In this document: piece after piece, positions 51,947 through 63,800 of the stretch
Numbering within the stretch: position 1 is the first letter of the stretch
Layout of the letters: each line of letters opens with the position of its first letter
From: Knufia peltigerae
Lineage: Eukaryota > Ascomycota > Eurotiomycetes > Chaetothyriales > Trichomeriaceae
DNA: 64,000 bases
Direction: 5' to 3'
Assembly: GCA_030247855.1 (NCBI GenBank)
Contig: JAPDRN010000029.1
Location: 186,001 to 250,000 of the forward strand
Position numbers and translations under genes: made by a program
Notes under the pieces: model-generated
Told to the model about the DNA's origin: nothing
What the model saw: only the letters and a program-made list of their open reading frames with translations
Database searches by the model: none

Positions 51947-52841
51947 GCACGGCCAGACCGTTCGAAGCAGCAAACACACTACATTTAGCAGGAGGGGGTC
52001 GACGTGAACTGTTCCCAGGTTTTGGATGAAGTGGGCGCCGCACAAGTTAACATCCAACATCCTAACTAAGGGTGCAATTCTTTTGCCGTTCAACGACAAG
52101 ACAAGGCTCACCACGCAACCAAAAGATGCCCCTGTTCAAAATGGACGCAGTTGTCCAGACACTCAAGCAGTGACGGCGAAAGAATCGATCACGACCTTGA
52201 CATCATAATAATCGATTTCTCCTGCTTATATGACCAACATTTGAAGCTTGTATTAGCTTCTTGTACACTATCAGAAAAGTTCAGGCTCAAGCGTTTGGCG
52301 TTGGGGGTTTTCATTCATCAATTTATATTTTACCGGACACCCTCGTTTACGACAACGCGATCAAGTATTGCCGGAGGCGAAATGAGAAGGAGACGATGCA
52401 GGGTACCTATTGGACGTGTCAGCCAATAAGGACTTATCATCTTCTGCCAGAGAAGGATCAGACGTGTCTGATGTTTTCGGAAGAAGTCCAACTCTAGGTA
52501 TGAGTATGGGAAGCAACATATATTACTTTTCGAAACCACCTCTCCCTCTCTCTACAAGTATAGGCCTTTGGAGCGTGTATGAAGCCCTAGGTTGAAAGGC
52601 AACGCATATAATCGTTGATCGCTCTGTGGAAGGTTGATGGAGGAAGGATACGACACGTTACTCGATCTGTGAGGGAAATATAATGTACATTCAGTTTTCT
52701 ACTAGGTATTCTTTGTAACATGTATCATACACGGCATCATAATCATAATCTTAGGGTGAAATCAATGATCCCCCCCTGTTTTTCTCATGACCATTGTCAT
52801 AGTTTCGAGTGGCGAGTCTGTACCCATATGCCAGGTCTTCT
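51947..52841. other. Intergenic region between convergent BET1 and APC15-like genes
   Basis: About 900 bp holding two terminators. No coding frame with recognisable features. Confidence 0.4.
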
Positions 52842-54647
52842 TTATTGAGCCGCCCTTCTCCTGGAGTTCAAGAACCGGCCACTTCGTCGCTGGCCTTGGG
52901 CTTGGTCCTGGCCGCCACTTTGATTCACGGGCGTACTCGTACTCGATTCAGCTCCGGTGTGTCCATGTCCATGTCCAGGGCCAGGCATGCCGGGTGACGG
53001 AGTGAACAAACCGCCACTACTGGACAAGTTGACAGCAGCACTCGCACCTGTCGTCGTCGTGGTAGCTGCAGGTCCTCTCCTCGCTGCTCGTCCGAACAAG
53101 GTACGCCTCGCGCTGCCGCCCACCGCGGCGGCTGCACCGTCAAGCCAGGCTCGAGCGGCCGTCGCCCGTGAAGGACTACTCTCACCTGCGCCGTTTCTTC
53201 TACCACTTCCTCGCCCGGGTCCGGATCCTGGCGCGCTGTCAATCACAGTGGCATGACCACCGCCAACACGAACCGTAGGTCGTGCGTGCGCTCCAAAGGC
53301 TGGTCCCGTCGACGACGCGAAGGGATCGTCATCTTCTTCCCTCATATCCTCGTCGCCGTCCAAGGGAGTGTCCAACATCGCAGGAGTGTGCACGTAGTGA
53401 GGTTGCGGCGGCCGGACTTGGGCGCCTCTATGTCGGTTTCCGGACAGCAGGAGGCCGGCAGACTCGCGGGAATACGCGCCGCCCGTCATGGAGACATCGG
53501 GGGTCGACCTGTGAGTGTTGGTCATTCCCGATCTCGCGTGCGGCGAGGCGATCCAGGAGCCCGAATCCCGTGAGGCAGACGCGCGCGTCCGGCCTCCGAC
53601 GGCCCTCTGCGGCTGTGGAGGATGCTGTCGTCCCAGACCACCCACCATCCGCTCTCCTGGTTGTTCCTGTCCAGCCGGCACGATGGAAATGTCCATTTCG
53701 CTCTCCTCGGCTTCCGTGTCGGTATGTTCCCATTGGCCCTCGTCGGCGTCGGGCACGTCGTCGTCCAGGTCTCTTTCGCCTTCCATGCCCATGTTTTGCT
53801 CGTCTTCAAAAATCTCATCCTCGTCGAGCATCGCATTGGCCAAGTCTTCCGCCTCTTGTTCGTCGTATTCGTACTCACTGCCGGGCACCGGGACGCGCAC
53901 ACCGGCGATGTGAGCGTGCCTGACGTTTCTTGCACGTACAAGTTGACCACCGTCCTCGTCGCTGTCGGGCTCTCTCCTGGTATCATACACCCACGCCTGG
54001 CTTTGATCCTGAGCCTCGTCTCCGTCCTCGTCGTTTTCGTTCTCGGCGTCATCGTCCCCGTCATCTTCGGCTTCTGGAACGTCATCATCCAGGTCACCCT
54101 CCATATCGAAGCCCGTGTGCATCATGGCCTCGCTGTCTTCGTCCTCGACCCACCCGTCTTCTTCGCCGTCCTCATCTTCCTCATCCTCGTCCTCGTCCTC
54201 TTCTGCGTCAGGGATGTCCCCGTCCAGGTCCCTGTCGTCTTGGGTTTCCCCGAGGGCATCCCTTTCCGCCAGCCGCTCTTGTTCTTCCGCCTCCAATGCC
54301 AAACGTTCTTGCAGCTCGACCTCGCGGAGCTGCTTCTCCACCTCTTCGCGTTCGAGCTCCTCTTCCCGCCTGCCGAGCATCGTCTTTGCGCAGCCGGCGG
54401 GCTTGAGCCAGCTGTAGCCGTACATCGCTATGGCCATTTTCCGCTGCACGATGGTCCTCTCGTCCATGGCCAGGGTCGCCAAGTTCGTATTGCGAGCCAT
54501 CGCGGCTTGGGTTTTGTTCCGTCTGGCATGATTGGAAGGGTGGTGCGGTGGCTGTTGACTTGGTTCGAACGATGAAGACGAGGGTGGTGCAGGGAGGAGG
54601 GAGGAAGATGGCGGGGGACAAAGAGGGAGTGTGGTTGTGAACATCAT
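52842..54647 (-). CDS. APC15/MND2-like anaphase-promoting complex subunit
   Basis: Single exon, 601 aa from the ATG at 54647. The opening MFTTTLPLCPPPSSS resembles the short N-terminal motif of fungal Apc15. Residues about 50-90 (NLATLAMDERTIVQRKMAIA, then YGYSWLKPAGCAKTMLG) fit the conserved Apc15 core, where a helix is followed by a short W.xPxG..KT motif. A charged coiled coil (RREEELEREEVEKQ) follows. From about 120 to 330 there are long runs of Asp and Glu, and the C-terminal half is Ser/Gly/Arg-rich, ending with basic repeats. This is longer than most Apc15 proteins. APC15 helps release the mitotic checkpoint complex from the APC/C. An alternative start at 54500 would drop the N-terminal motif. 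The family call rests on motif pattern only. Confidence 0.7.
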   Translation of the reverse strand: MMFTTTLPLCPPPSSSLLPAPPSSSSFEPSQQPPHHPSNHARRNKTQAAMARNTNLATLAMDERTIVQRKMAIAMYGYSWLKPAGCAKTMLGRREEELEREEVEKQLREVELQERLALEAEEQERLAERDALGETQDDRDLDGDIPDAEEDEDEDEEDEDGEEDGWVEDEDSEAMMHTGFDMEGDLDDDVPEAEDDGDDDAENENDEDGDEAQDQSQAWVYDTRREPDSDEDGGQLVRARNVRHAHIAGVRVPVPGSEYEYDEQEAEDLANAMLDEDEIFEDEQNMGMEGERDLDDDVPDADEGQWEHTDTEAEESEMDISIVPAGQEQPGERMVGGLGRQHPPQPQRAVGGRTRASASRDSGSWIASPHARSGMTNTHRSTPDVSMTGGAYSRESAGLLLSGNRHRGAQVRPPQPHYVHTPAMLDTPLDGDEDMREEDDDPFASSTGPAFGAHARPTVRVGGGHATVIDSAPGSGPGRGSGRRNGAGESSPSRATAARAWLDGAAAAVGGSARRTLFGRAARRGPAATTTTTGASAAVNLSSSGGLFTPSPGMPGPGHGHGHTGAESSTSTPVNQSGGQDQAQGQRRSGRFLNSRRRAAQ

Positions 54648-55202
54648 CTCGTGTTATGTCGTTGTAGCTACAGTATGAGCATTTCTGAACTACTGTTGAG
54701 ACGTGCATTAGTTGAAATTCGAGGATCAATTGGTATTGTTTACATGCTATTACTCCAATACAGTATCGAGATGTAGAAAATCAATGCGGGGAAATATCTA
54801 TTCTGAGTAGAGAAACAGGGTGCAATGCCTCTCACCAGTAGTACTTGGGAAGATTTCGACTGACTACATCATACATCGTTTGGGAAATCGTATTGGACGA
54901 CTCAACTTTTGCTAAATTGCCTGTGTCATTGAGATGAGACTCAAGAGGGAGGTAGGTTGACAGCATCATTGGGACGTGTCACGATGGATTGTGTACATAG
55001 GTAAATTGTGCCCAGCTTCATCATACGAATGACTTTCCTTACGCTGGTCAAGAATCTTCGATCGGCTTCCCACAGAGTCTGATTGTACATCCAATTTTGG
55101 AATGCCAAAGCCAACCTGAAAATGTGTGCTTGAAAATAACTACGGGTAGCACCGGCGCAGCCTGGTTGAAGCAGATCCTTTCCTAGGCCTTTTTCAAAAA
55201 CA

Positions 55203-55469
55203 ATGTGCATGACTGACCGGCAAGTTCTTCTTCACACTCAACCTTCACATCGACGTCGACATACCTTGTCTTCAGGCACCAGTCACCTCGATACTAACCA
55301 GGGGTGCAAGTTTTTCCTCATCTTGGTGGACGAGTCCTTCAACCACAGCTTCGTCTCTCACATGGGGGCCACACCCGATCAGCCTCTGACATTCCGTAAC
55401 CATTGCCAGCTTCATCAAGGGGGCAATTGCCCGTATAAGCACGAGGATCACATGGGACACCCACGGTAG
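55203..55469 (+). CDS. Possible small protein with Cys/His-rich end
   Basis: An 88-aa frame starting at an ATG, ending RNHCQLHQGGNCPYKHED and a few more residues. The Cys-x7-Cys-x3-His run resembles part of a CCCH zinc finger (which normally needs a further Cys), so it may be a remnant of a gene or a chance frame. There is no signal peptide, no clear upstream exon and no known family. The same region on the minus strand also has an open frame of 107 aa, equally unconvincing. Confidence 0.22.
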   Translation: MCMTDRQVLLHTQPSHRRRHTLSSGTSHLDTNQGCKFFLILVDESFNHSFVSHMGATPDQPLTFRNHCQLHQGGNCPYKHEDHMGHPR

Positions 55470-57635
55470 TAGATTATCCCTTGACACAGATGCCTCAGTG
55501 CTGTCTCTGGGGATCAGGAACCGGTTCTCCCCGAGTATAAACCATGCTGTGAAACCGTCCACGAGCTTTGGTCGTGGAGCACAATAAATTTCCATGTGTC
55601 GACGAAATGGGTGAGACGAGGCTCCCGGCCGACACCCGAGAAGTTAGGATTTTCCAGTTATCGTACCGAGTACTACGACACTACCAGAAGCACTACCGAA
55701 TGCACCACCATAGGTACAATACATGTCCCGATGGCGACCCTGAATATCAGGCTATAACACGATGAGAGCCACCAAAGCCAGTAAAGAAGGGCCTGTTTCA
55801 ATGCACCAGTTCGCAAGTTCAGGACATGTGAAAAATCTTAAAATTGGTTGTTTGTGTGTGGGTGGGTGGAATGTCAAGATCAGCCCATCTGTCCGAGGAG
55901 ACAAGACACAGTCAAGCCCTCTTCACTCTGGATCGAGAGTCTGGATACGCGGTGTCGAATACCGAGAAAACGGGCCAGGGGTCTGGAAATCTTAGCCAGA
56001 TGGGCCAATGAACAAATCTGGATTACTCCCTGGCATGCGGCCTGAAGTCAGAGTGATGTGGGTAGACAGGCCTAGGGTGCTCGGTACAGACAATACTGTA
56101 AACAATGTTATGCAGGGCCGTGGAGCCGAGTCTGAGCAGCCTTTTTAGGCACTGGAGATCTTGGGCACTGGAGTTCCGACGTCGGCAGCCACTGGAGAAG
56201 TAAATATTACGAGTACATATGTAGGACTCTGGTATCCATACACGGCACTCGTCGACAGTCGCCTTTACGTAGTTAGCATTCCTTACCTATTAAGCTTATC
56301 TGACTGAGGGAGGGTCCATGCCCGCCGGTACTCGCCCTGTACAGTATGTACAAGTACCAGTGACGATGCCGAATTTCCTTTACGAGAAACAGTTGATCGG
56401 CTAATCCTCTGCTATTCTGGCTATAGCGACTGGTTAGTCCACTACTGCGTTACGCTCCCCAGTTCGACACATGGCGGCCCTTCCGTTAATGCAGCCTATC
56501 TGATTTGTTAACGCACAAATGCAATACGGGGTTGTAAAGAATTATCCGAGCGTGGGGTGCAGGTCGCTGACACTCAGGCTGTGAGGAACAATAATGCTTG
56601 AAGTAGACATCTTGTCCCGGTGGTAGGGATTTTGTAGTGATGATTTGTGATGTTTTCAGCAGCTTCTGTACTGCTCGGTGTTGTGAGGCTGCCGAGTTGG
56701 GGCGATGGGAGTGTTGGCTGTCCAGCTGACACTTGCTGACCTGACCGTGTACAAGGAGAGGATGCAGCCAGAGAAAGATTTTCTTTTCGCTAGCTGGCAG
56801 CCTATTTACCGGGCGACACCGGAAAGAGTTGAGCACGAAGCACGCAGAAGGACGAAAACATACGGAGGAACAGCAGAGGCCGCGGTCAATGCCGAGGTGG
56901 ACACTGCGCAGTTCCCTCCTTTCGTGTACCAATAGCAGGGAACGGGGGGGACTGGAGTACAGAGTCGAGGAAACATTCGTGCGAACAATGTAGGCGAAGC
57001 GAAGAAAAGATCCTTGCATCTAGATTGCGGTGGAGAGATGCAGCTCGCGCGCGCACGCAGTATGACACACAGAAGCAGCAGAGAGTAGCAGGTGATGGTT
57101 CTTCAGTCTTTGCACTTTGTACAGACAAACACAGGCCGGTAGCGGCGAAATCTTTTCAGTTGCTCCAATGAAAATGGTAATCAAAGTCAAAGAAGCCGTC
57201 ATGATTGGCCACGGCGACTCTTATCAGCACATGCAAGATGATGGAGCTGGATGCGGCGGATGGAGCCTCGAGCTTGAAGAGGAGAAGCCACGAATTATAA
57301 TGGAGCTCGCCCGTGCTGCATGATGCCCTTTTCCCCCACCTCCGTCCATCATAACTGTAAGCTACAGGGAGTGAGTAGGAGGAGAGGGAGAGGAAGAGGC
57401 ACCAAGGGCGGTATGCCATGGCGGTCTTTGCTTCTGAGATCAACCTTAACGCACTCTTGGCCGTATTCGTAGGCGTTCTTCGTACCGTGGAGTCTTCCGT
57501 GCCTGTGCTCGTCCTGTTCACCAACTCCGCCGTACGTTACTAGGTAGCTAACACCAAGGCTGTGAATGGCTCAAACACTCTGAGAAAGTCTGGTGCAAGC
57601 AAAAAAAAACCCCACACCCAGATTCAGAGCCCAAT

Positions 57636-57720
57636 TTATTCTTTTCCTTCTCTTGTCCACCCAATTCTTCCATTTCTTCTTGTTCACCACGCTCCCAGCT
57701 CCCAGTCTGCCACTGTCTAT
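57636..57720 (+). promoter_or_regulatory. Pyrimidine-rich tract in the glutamate synthase promoter
   Basis: A long C/T-rich stretch 190 to 275 bp before the ATG. Such tracts mark transcription start regions of strongly expressed genes in filamentous fungi. Exact start not determinable from sequence. Confidence 0.4.
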
Positions 57721-57910
57721 TCGCCATCCTCAGACTCAATCCTGCCATCGCCGGAGCTCGACCTACATAGAGACAGCCTTCCTGCTGCCGAGTAAGCCCC
57801 TCCCTCACCGTGCCTTACTCTTCCTCCCATCGACCGATCTGACCGTAGTCGCCACCTCCCTTCCTCCTAATTTCACCCGTGAAAGAAAAGAGTCGCCCGT
57901 CGACCATAGG

Positions 57911-60843
57911 ATGGGCCTGTCAACGGTGGAATCACACAAGCAAGAGAACGAAACACCAGAGGTTCAGGAAGAGTATACGCCATACCAGCCCGAGAAGGGC
58001 TATGGATGGGGCGAGGCTTTGCCTGAGAAGCAAGGTCTTTACGACCCTAGCCTCGAGAAAGATGCCTGTGGTGTAGGCTTTGCTGCGTAAGACGCTCCGA
58101 CGTCCCCGTTCGTCCGATGCCCTGTTCTGACAATTCTCTCACAGCCATATCAAGGGCAAGCCAAGCCACAAAATTGTTAGCGATGCGCGCAATCTACTTT
58201 GTAACATGACCCATCGGGGTGCGGTCGGCTCAGATGCACGAGATGGCGATGGTGCGGGTGTCATGAGCTCGATTCCTCATAAATTTTTCGTCAAGAATTT
58301 CGCTCGCGAGGTCGGCGTAGAGCTGCCTCCCCTTGGTCAATATGCCGCTGGAAACTTGTTCTTCAAGCCGGATACTGAGATGCTGAAACATGCCACCCTC
58401 AGCTTCGAGGAAGCCGCTCAATCCCTGGGCCTACGCACCCTCGGCTGGCGAGAAGTCCCACGCGACTCTACCCTCCTTGGTCCCGCTGCCCTCTCACGAG
58501 AACCTATAATCCTGCAACCTTTTGTCGTCCTTGCCTCTGCCTATGGAACCGGCAATAAGCCCGACATCACAGACCCCGAACAATTCGACGATGTCGAATT
58601 CGAGCGCAAGCTGTACATTCTGAGAAAGACCGTCTCGCATGATCCCCGGTGGAAGCCGTGGTTCTATGTGTGCTCCCTGAGCAACAGAAACATTGTGTAC
58701 AAGGGTCAGCTGGCTCCTGTGCAAGTCTACCAGTACTATCATGATCTCGTATCCGTAGATTATGAGGCTCACTTCGCCCTCGTCCACTCGCGGTTTTCCA
58801 CCAACACTTTCCCCTCCTGGGATCGGTCACAGCCCCTCCGGTGGCTTGCCCATAACGGAGAAATCAACACGCTACGCGGTAACAAGAACTGGATGAGAGC
58901 CCGTGAGGGTGTCTTGAAATCCGACCTCTTCGGTGAAGATCTTGAGAAGCTGTTCCCCATCGTTGAGGATGGTGGCTCCGACTCTGCTGCTTTCGACAAC
59001 GTGCTTGAGCTGCTTGTCATGAACCGTGTTCTTTCTCTTCCCGAAGCAGTTATGATGATGGTGCCAGAGGCATGGCAGGGTAACACAGCCATGGATGCTG
59101 GAAAGGCTGCCTTCTACGAATACGCAGCCAACCTCATGGAGCCTTGGGATGGCCCAGCTCTCTTCACCTTCTCTGACGGCCGGTACTGTGGTGCCAATCT
59201 CGACAGAAACGGTTTGAGACCCTGCCGGTACTATGTCACTGACGATGATCGCATCATCTGTGCCTCAGAGGTCGGCACAATTGCAATTGAACCCGAGAGA
59301 GTCATCATCAAGGGTCGTCTGCAGCCCGGTAAGATGCTTCTAGTGGATACGGAAGCTGGACGCATCATCGATGATGCCGAGCTCAAAGCCACCGTCGCCA
59401 ACCGTCAACCTTTCCAGCAGTGGCTCGACAAGAGCCTCATGAAGATGCCGCAGATCTACGAGGCACTGGCCAAGGAGTCTGATTTGAGCTCTAAACTCAC
59501 CGAGTCTTCGGTCCAAGAGGATGCTAGGCTCAAGGCCTTCGGCTACTCCTTCGAACAGGTTAGCCTGCTGCTTGCCCCCATGGCTGCTGATTCTAAAGAA
59601 GCTCTGGGTTCTATGGGTAATGATGCACCTCTTGCGTGTCTGGCACAGCAACCACGACTACTCTATGAGTATTTCAGACAACTTTTTGCTCAGGTCACAA
59701 ACCCTCCCATTGATCCCATCAGAGAAGCCATTGTCATGTCGCTAGAGTGCTATGTCGGCCCTCAAGGCAATCTCCTAGAGATGGACGAGTCTCAGTGCGG
59801 CAGACTACTACTTCCGTCACCAATCCTGGAAACCGAGACCTTTAACGCTCTCAAGAACATCAACAGTTATAACAAGGACTGGTCTGTTCGTGCAATCGAC
59901 ATCACTTTCGAGAAGTCTTCTGGTGTCGACGGCTTCATGAGCGCCCTTGACAGCATCTGCGATGCCGCAACCACAGCCATCGAAGAAGGGGACAAGATCA
60001 TCATCTTGTCTGATCGAGCCACAAGCGCAGAACGAGTGTCCGTCCCTACCCTTCTTGCCACCGGCTTGGTTCACCATCACTTGGTGCGCAACAAGTGGCG
60101 ATCTCGAGCTGCTATTATTCTCGAGACTGCCGAGGCCAGGGAAGTACACCACATGTGTGTTCTCCTCGGTTATGGTGCCGATGGTATCAACCCATACCTC
60201 GCCATTGAGTGCATCCTCAAGCTCAACCGCGAGGGAATCATCAAGAAGAAGCTTACCGACGAACAACTGATTGCAAACTACAAAGCTTCTTGCGATGGCG
60301 GTATTCTCAAGGTGATGAGTAAGATGGGTATTTCCACTCTTCAGTCCTACAAGGGTGCGCAAATTTTCGAAGCTTTGGGTATCGATGACACGGTGGTCGA
60401 TCGGTGCTTTGCTGGCACCGCCACCCGCGTCCGTGGTATGACTTTCGAATTGATTGCCGAGGACTCCTTTGCTTTCCATGAGCAAGGGTACCCTTCACGG
60501 CATGTTCGGGACATCCCAGGTCTCCCTGAAACTGGTGAATATCACTGGCGTGACGGTGGTGAAAACCACATCAACGACCCTGTCAGTATCGCCAACATCC
60601 AGGATGCTGTGAGGACTCACAACGACAAATCCTACGAGGCTTATTCGCTCTCTGAGTATGAGCAGATCAAGAACTGCACCCTTCGAGGCATGCTGGACTT
60701 CGACTTCGATCAGCGCCAGCCAGTCCCCATTGACCAGGTTGAGCCATGGACAGAGATCGTGCGACGATTCGTAACAGGTGCCATGTCATATGGCTCTATC
60801 TCCATGGAGGCACATTCTACGCTGGCTGTCGCCATGAACCGCC

Positions 60844-60874
<31 letters not shown>

Positions 60875-63800
60875 TGAAGACCCCGAGCGCAGTCTCAAGA
60901 TGGAAAACGGAGATTCCATGCGGTCGGCTATTAAGCAGATTGCCTCGGGTCGTTTTGGTGTCACCTCGAACTACCTTGCAGACTCAGACGAACTTCAGAT
61001 CAAAATGGCTCAAGGTGCGAAGCCTGGTGAAGGTGGTGAACTTCCCGGACACAAGGTTTCCGAACCTATCGCTCGCACAAGACATTCGACTCCTGGCGTC
61101 GGTCTTATCTCGCCTCCACCTCATCACGATATTTACTCGATTGAGGACTTGAAGCAGTTGATTTATGATTTAAAGTGCTCAAACCCTCGTTCCAGAGTGT
61201 CTGTCAAGCTGGTGTCTGAGGTTGGTGTCGGTATTGTCGCAGCTGGTGTCGCGAAGGCCAAGGCCGATCATATTTTGATCTCTGGTCACGATGGTGGTAC
61301 TGGTGCTTCTAGATGGACTGGTATCAAGTATGCCGGACTTCCATGGGAGCTGGGTTTGGCCGAAACTCACCAGACTTTGGTTCTCAACGATCTTCGAGGT
61401 CGAGTCATCGTCCAGACTGATGGGCAGATTCGAACCGGACGTGACGTTGCCATTGCCTGTCTGCTCGGTGCCGAAGAATGGGGTTTTGCAACCACACCAC
61501 TCATTGCGATGGGCTGCATTATGATGCGCAAGGTAAGCAACGACGTTCCCCAACGCTTGACCGTGCTAACATATTTAGTGTCACTTAAACACCTGCCCTG
61601 TAGGTATTGCCACTCAGGATCCTTTGCTTAGGAAGAAGTTCCAAGGTACCCCAGAGCACGTCATCAACTTCTTCTACTATATCGCCAACGAGCTCCGTGC
61701 GATCATGGCTCAACTTGGTTTAAGAACTGTTAATGAAATGGTTGGCCGTGCCGAACTCTTGAAGGTCCGCGAGGATCTTCGCTCGCGAAAGACTGAGAAT
61801 CTTGACCTCTCACTCATTCTTACACCAGCTCACTCAATCCGCCCAGGTGTTGCCACCTACAACGTCCGCAAGCAGGATCACAAGTTGCACACTCGTCTTG
61901 ACAACAAACTAATCTCAGAGTCAGAACTTGCGCTCGAGAAGGGTCTGCCTTGCCGGATTGAAACTGACATTGTCAACACCGACCGCACACTGGGCGCGAC
62001 CTTGTCATACCAGATCAGCAAGCGATATGGTGAGGCCGGCCTGCCCCAAGATACCATCCACGTCAATATAAGAGGCTCAGCTGGTCAATCTTTCGGCGCT
62101 TATCTTGCTCCCGGTGTCACCCTGGAACTAGAGGGTGATTCCAACGACTATGTTGGTAAGGGTCTTTCTGGTGGTCGTCTGATTGTCTACCCACCGCGCA
62201 GCGCTGTCTACAAGGCCGAAGAAAATATCCTCATTGGCAATGTCTGTCTCTATGGCGCCACCAGCGGTACATGCTACTTTAGGGGTGTCGCTGCTGAACG
62301 CTTCGCCGTCCGAAACTCTGGCGCCAACGCTGTTGTTGAAGGCGTTGGTGACCACGGATGTGAATACATGACTGGTGGCCGTATCGTTGTTCTAGGAAGT
62401 ACCGGGCGCAACTTCGCTGCCGGTATGTCTGGCGGTATTGCATATGTTCTTGACATGAACCAGGATTTCCATTCCAAAATCAATATGGAAATGGTCGAAG
62501 TCTCTGGCGTGGACGACCCATCTGAGATCGCTTTCCTTCGAGGCATGATTGAGGATCATCATCACTACACCGGCTCCGAACTCGCAGCCCGCATTCTCTT
62601 GGAGTTCAACCGTGCTCTTCCACGTTTTGTCAAGGTGCTTCCCACGGACTACAAGAGAGTGTTGTTGGAGCAAGCAAAGAAGGCGGAAGAGGCCAAGAAA
62701 GCCGAATATCCTTTACCCTTGCTACCTGGCAATCCTGTGCGTAACCTGCACCAAGAACAACGCAACGCAGCGCAAGACAAGGAATCTAAGCAGAAGAAGG
62801 TTGACATGCTCGATATCGAGGAAGGTATCAACGGCGACGCGGACAAGGCCAAACAGAAGGCGGCACTGGTGCTTGACAAGACTCGTGGTTTCATGAAGTA
62901 CACTCGTCGCAGTGAGAAGTACCGCAACGCTAAGACCAGAGTCAAAGATTGGGCTGAGTTGTCATCTCGTCTCAATGAGGATGAGCTGAAATACCAGTCT
63001 GCGAGATGCATGGACTGTGGTGTTCCCTTCTGTCAATCCGAAACTGGATGCCCGATCTCCAACATCATTCCCAAATGGAATGAGTTAGTATTTCAGGTGA
63101 GAGCGCTAACGTTCCTCAACGCTTGACTGTGCTAACATACTTACAGAACCAGTGGAAGGATGCCCTCAACCGTCTTCTGATGACAAACAATTTCCCTGAG
63201 TTCACTGGCCGTGTATGCCCCGCTCCATGCGAGGGGGCTTGTGTGCTTGGTATCAACGAGGACCCCGTGGGCATCAAGAGCATTGAATGCGCCATCATTG
63301 ACAAGGGTTTTGAAATGGGCTGGATGGTACCAAATCCACCTACTGAACGCACCGGCAAGAAGGTGGCTATCATTGGATCTGGCCCTGCTGGCCTGGCTGC
63401 TGCCGACCAACTCAACCGTGTTGGCCACAACGTGACTGTGTATGAGAAATCGGATCGTTGTGGCGGTTTGCTCATGTACGGTATTCCCAACATGAAGCTC
63501 GATAAGCGCATTGTCCAACGACGAGTCGACCTCATGGCTGCCGAAGGTGTCAGCTTCGTCACAGGTGTTATGGTTGGACCTGGTGAGAAGTTCACTCTGG
63601 AATCTCTGCGCCAGAGCAACGACGCAGTTATCATCTCCACTGGCGCCCAGGTTCCTCGAGACCTCAAGATCAAGAACCGAGAAGCCGAAGGTGTCCACTT
63701 CGCCATGGAATTCCTCCATGCAAACACGAAGTCGCTCCTTGACTCAGAATTGGGTGATGGCAAGTACATTACGGCCAAGGACAAGCATGTCATCGTCATT

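Larger units (their letters stand above)
54648..57910. other. Gene-poor region upstream of glutamate synthase
   Basis: About 3.3 kb with only short frames, the largest empty stretch in the window. It should hold the promoters of both flanking genes. Near the glutamate synthase gene there is a pyrimidine-rich tract (about 57636-57720), and GATAAG cores on the minus strand occur near 56295 and 57221, which GATA-type nitrogen regulators could bind. A small plus-strand frame at 55203-55469 is described separately. Confidence 0.4.

Noticed and set aside
53622..54575. 317-aa plus-strand frame opposite the APC15-like gene, rich in Val, Phe and Leu
   Set aside because: It is the reverse reading of GAA/GAC-rich acidic codons, so its hydrophobic look is an artefact.
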